Shown one piece after another: positions 60,655 to 64,000 of a DNA stretch of 64,000 nucleotides. Source of the DNA: Anagrus nilaparvatae (Eukaryota; Arthropoda; Insecta; Hymenoptera; Mymaridae); NCBI GenBank assembly GCA_022575985.1, contig JAKSXM010000107.1:5456001-5520000 (forward strand). Reading direction: 5' to 3'. A program made the position numbers and the translations under genes. Under the pieces are notes generated by a model that saw only the letters and a list, made by a program, of their open reading frames with translations, was not told where the DNA came from and searched no databases. Numbering within the stretch: position 1 is the first letter of the stretch; each line of letters begins with the position of its first letter.

Positions 60655-61600
60655 GGTAGGTAAGTTTTCGATACGCTTATTTCAAATTTTTAGGTCCCGA
60701 CCCAGAGACAACAGCCCTAATGCCGAAAAACTGTATGTTTCGGTCAATTTTGAAGGTTATTTTGACATATTTCTTAAGAATTATTTCTAATTGTCCTTAA
60801 AATAATTGGTTGTTTTCGAGATCGTCGAAGAAGAATATTTAGATTCCGACCCCGAAAACTTTCTCCGAATGTCATGTATGGGAATCTATTGGCTCGATTT
60901 TTGGTTTTTTCTATACATTACCTAAGATATTTATCTAATTCACAAGTTTTTGAGATCGCTGGTTCCAAATATTGGCAAGGGATTTGATCAACACAAAATT
61001 ATTTTATTAATGATTTATCAATGATTCGATCTACACAAAAAAGTTTTGCAGATTCGTTGTACACCAAAAATCGTTGTGCTGAAAAGGTCAACACAAATTT
61101 TTTTTAGTCAAAGTATTCAACACGCCATTTTAAATATTAAATAACTTATTCCTTTCGTATACTGGCATAAATAAATATCACTTAACACAGTGTGTTGAAT
61201 ATTTGGATTAGAAAAAATTTGTGTTGATCTTTTTGGCACAAGAGTTTTCGGTGTAGAACGATACCGCTAAACTTTTTTGTGTAGAATTATTGATGTGTCG
61301 AATAATTTTGTGCTGATTAGATCCCTTGCTCAAATATTTAGGTCCTGATCTCGTAAAATTAGCTCTAATATCGAAAAACCGTATATTTTGGTCAATATTG
61401 AAAGTTATTTTGACTTATTTTATAAGAAACTTTTCAAACGATGGTTAAAATTTTTATTCAATGATTTCGAAAGCATAATACCTATATTATAAAATGACAT
61501 TAAAAATTTAAAAATACAGTTTTTCGGTATTAAAGCTGTTTTCTCAGGGTTGGGACCTAAAAATTTGAAATTATAGCTTATCGAAAAACTTACCTACCAC
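60655..61600. repeat. Foldback element with internal GGTCC(C/T)GA units
   Basis: 60655-60745 pairs with 61598-61508 (GGTAGGTAAGTTTTCGATA, AAATTTTTAGGTCCCGACCC, CCGAAAAACTGTAT and complements). Related units occur near 60845 and 61345. A CAACAC-rich MITE is inserted at 60974-61330. Confidence 0.75.
60974..61330. mobile_element. CAACAC-rich MITE, 357 bp, copy 2
   Basis: The ends GGCAAGGGATTTGATCAACA and (inward) AGCAAGGGATCTAATCAGCA are inverted copies, with an 8 bp duplication CAAATATT on both sides (60966-60973 and 61331-61338). Like copy 1, the arms are full of CAACAC/TACACA motifs pairing with TGTGTTG. The ends differ in sequence from copy 1, so the two are cousins. Confidence 0.85.
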
Positions 61601-61689
61601 CTTTAAGTAGCTTTGTTTAAAATCTCTTTGTAAAAAAGTGCATGAATCTAAAATATATGGCTTCTAGAGTTTAAAAAAAAAATTGATAC

Positions 61690-62595
61690 GTTTCTTCGGG
61701 TATCTTAGACCATATAAAGTGATAAACAAGCTAGAAATAGAAAAATTTTTGCTCGCCACATAGTTTTTTTTTTGAGTTGACAGCCTCAGAATCACGGTTT
61801 TTCAATATTTAAAAATAACCAATTTTGGATTTTTTTTGTTAGAAATTAAATTTATTTTTCAAATGATGGATTTATGTGTTTTTCACTTTTCTTACATTGA
61901 CAATTTACTAAAAAGAGTATATTTAACACCAAAGAATACAAGTTTTCAATTTTCAACGTCTTGGAGCAGTTTAAATGTTAGATATTGGGTTTTTTAATAA
62001 TTCATCAACTTGGGATTTTTCTAACAGATTCAAATGATATTAAAAACTGGACTACAAAATTTGTAGTAAATTTAATGTACTTCGTTTTAGTTTTTCCCGT
62101 ATAATCCGAAGTCACTATTAATTTTAACATTTGACGACATTTTATAGGAGAAAAATTCATTTTTTTTCGTTTGTAGGGCCCCAGTTTTCAGGGAGCCAAT
62201 ATATTTAAAGATTCGCATTTTTTAAGAAAAAATTTTCTGAATTTACAAGAGTTAGATAAATTTTTTTCTCAGGAATTCGATGAAATGCTGATGAAATCAT
62301 TTGACTCTGCTATAAAAATCCCAAGATTTACCTTTGAAAATTGAAAATTTGTATTTATTGGTCTTAAATATACTCTTTTTAGTAAATTGTGAATGCAAGA
62401 CAAGTAAAAAAACATAAATCCATCATTTAAAATATTTTTAATTTATAAAAAAAATCATTCAGAAATCGGTTTTTTTTGAAATATCGAAAAAACGTGATTT
62501 TGAGTCTTCCAACTAAAAAAAAAATATAGGGCGAGCAAAAAATATTTTCTGTTTCTCACTTGTTTGTCACTTTATAAGGTCTAAGGAATCCAAAG
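61690..62595. repeat. Foldback element, about 0.9 kb
   Basis: 61697-61970 is an imperfect inverted copy of 62590-62330 (TCTTAGACCATATAAAGTGA against TCACTTTATAAGGTCTAAGG; AAATGATGGATTTATGTGTT against ACATAAATCCATCATTT). The centre is unrelated AT-rich sequence. Confidence 0.8.
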
Positions 62596-62599
62596 GAAT

Positions 62600-63540
62600 G
62601 CAACAGGAAGGTGTGCCTTCAATTTCGCTTGCTTTCAAAAGTTGATCATCCTAAGCCCAATCATTCTACGGATTTTCCATATAGTAGTTAAAAATGAGGT
62701 TTCACGTTCAAAAAATTATATAATTCAATATGTTGATTAATTAAATTTATCGTTGTTTATGAACTAATTTAATACATTTTTTAAGAATAAATCACTTTCT
62801 TCAAAATAATTATTTATAATAAAAGTGTTAGTATTTTCATTATTATTAATAAGGAAAATAGATATTATATTGCGAAAATTAAAAGAGATTTTATGAAATA
62901 AATGAAGTCCTTTGGTAGGGTATAGGTGAAATATCATTTTTTTATAAAAAAATTATAAGAAAAGCATAAAAAAGACCATACAAAAGCTAGTTTTAGATTT
63001 AAAATCAAATATTAGATGGTATGATAAAATATGCAAAAAATAAAACACGATTTCTTTTACATAATCAATTACGAGTGACGCACCGTCAAAGCTGCCATTT
63101 TTCCGACGGAATTTTGAAAAGTAGTCTTAGACAAAGTTCCCTTGAGCGCGAAAAAAAAAGTTTTTCCTCTATCCTGAGATATTTCAATTTTTAGACCGTC
63201 AAAAAAACCAAAAATGACGTTTTTCGAAGTTTTGAACCTCAAAATGAGTTCAAAAATAAAAAAAAATTTTTTCGGTATATTTTTTCAAAACAAAAATTTT
63301 TATACTAATCGCGCCTCAATCGGATGATTCGGTCCGAAGATATTAATTTTTAGTAAAAAACACGTTTCAACCCTCAACGCAGGCTTGGTGCTCGGAATCT
63401 TATTTTTTATCATAAATCATCAAATTGATCCAAAAAAATGCGAAAAACATGCTGGGGCCGGAAAACATACCTTATTCCGCAGTAGTCTTTGAGGAAAAAA
63501 AATTGGAAAAATTCGGTATCAGATCCAAAAATTACTGTAA
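62600..63540. other. Intergenic region, no feature seen
   Basis: No gene or paired element ends. Slightly GC-richer patches at 63060-63120 and 63440-63480. Confidence 0.4.
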
Positions 63541-63800
63541 ACAAACTTTCTAAAACTAGTACTCTCATAGAAATAAATTAGGTACTACGTCCAAAGAGAA
63601 AAAAACTTTGGTGTTTTTTGTATTTTTTTGTAAAGAAAATTTTGGGAAAAAAATATTCAAAAAATTAATTATCAAATTCGAGATATCGACTAAAAATCTT
63701 ACTTTCAAATGTAAGTACTTTTATGGAAATAAATGAGGTGCTACATCCAAATTTAAAAAAAAAAAGTAGTTTGAGATATTTTTATGAAAAAATTTTTTAA
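63541..63800 (-). repeat. 'CTCGAT ladder' repeat, two inverted units
   Basis: TAAAACTAGTACTCTCATAG … TTCGAGATATCGACTAAAAA … GTAAGTACTTTTATGGAAAT repeats twice at about 170 bases, as the reverse complement of the unit described at 49500-50080. Confidence 0.5.
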
Positions 63801-63848
63801 AAAAATTTATAGGTTTTAATTCCATAATGGTTGTGAAATTTCACCGGT

Positions 63849-63872
63849 TACACACACACACACACACACAAA
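63849..63872 (+). repeat. (CA)n microsatellite
   Basis: Twenty-plus bases of uninterrupted CA dinucleotides. Confidence 0.95.
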
Positions 63873-64000
63873 CTTTTTTAAAAAAAAACCGGTTTTTTTA
63901 GCTTCCTGAGGTCCCAAAACGTGCTTATATGCCAGAAAATCAAAAATTAAAATTTGACACATCACAATGGTACCTCATCGAGGAACTAAAAGTTATAAAA

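Overview
The window looks like a nuclear contig from an AT-rich insect. Three things point there: intron-containing genes; replication-dependent histone genes whose 3' ends carry the animal histone stem-loop instead of a poly(A) signal; and a mobile-element mix typical of insects (R1-type and jockey-type non-LTR elements, a DIRS relic, hAT, MULE and many MITE or foldback elements). The histone proteins and the ceramide phosphoethanolamine synthase are insect-like. An AT-rich parasitoid wasp would fit, but that is a guess.

Layout. 1-9279: a giant inverted repeat. Two near-identical arms (1-3392 and 5889-9279) face each other across a 2.5 kb spacer. Each arm holds the same string of broken elements: jockey ORF1 and endonuclease pieces, a MULE/SWIM-type ORF, and a reverse-transcriptase tail interrupted by an R1 fragment. 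The spacer has its own smaller inverted repeat. 9540-14120: a graveyard of retroelements (DIRS, a 5'-truncated R1-type element after a (TTA)n tract, and an antisense jockey fragment). 14358-17217: a 2.86 kb non-autonomous hAT-type element with an 8 bp target duplication and a large hairpin nested inside it.

17900-30640: the histone cluster. It holds one H1, then four divergent pairs in the order H3/H4, H2B/H2A, H2B/H2A, H3/H4. The duplicated pairs share nearly identical promoters and 5' ends, diverge silently toward their 3' ends, and encode identical proteins. All nine genes end in the same 16-base stem-loop; H1 has a second, variant one just upstream. Several MITEs and a 3' fragment of H4 lie between the genes.

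35691-56322 (minus strand): a complete 11-exon gene for a DEAH-box RNA helicase of the DHX35 type. I assembled it from splice sites; it gives one open frame of 685 codons plus stop. Its 14.8 kb second intron contains an apparently intact, intronless ceramide phosphoethanolamine synthase gene on the same strand, a nearly intact LINE reverse transcriptase, and many hairpin-forming repeats. 56323-64000 holds no gene I can support. It holds repeats, including a MULE-type MITE with a perfect 9 bp target duplication, a Harbinger-type MITE nested in another repeat, and a second copy of a CAACAC-rich MITE family.

The histone genes form one co-regulated set for S-phase chromatin. DHX35 (splicing-associated RNA helicase) and CPES (membrane sphingolipid synthesis) have no obvious functional link beyond nesting. 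The most unusual feature is the amount of inverted-repeat DNA at every scale, from 140 bp MITEs to the 9.3 kb palindrome.
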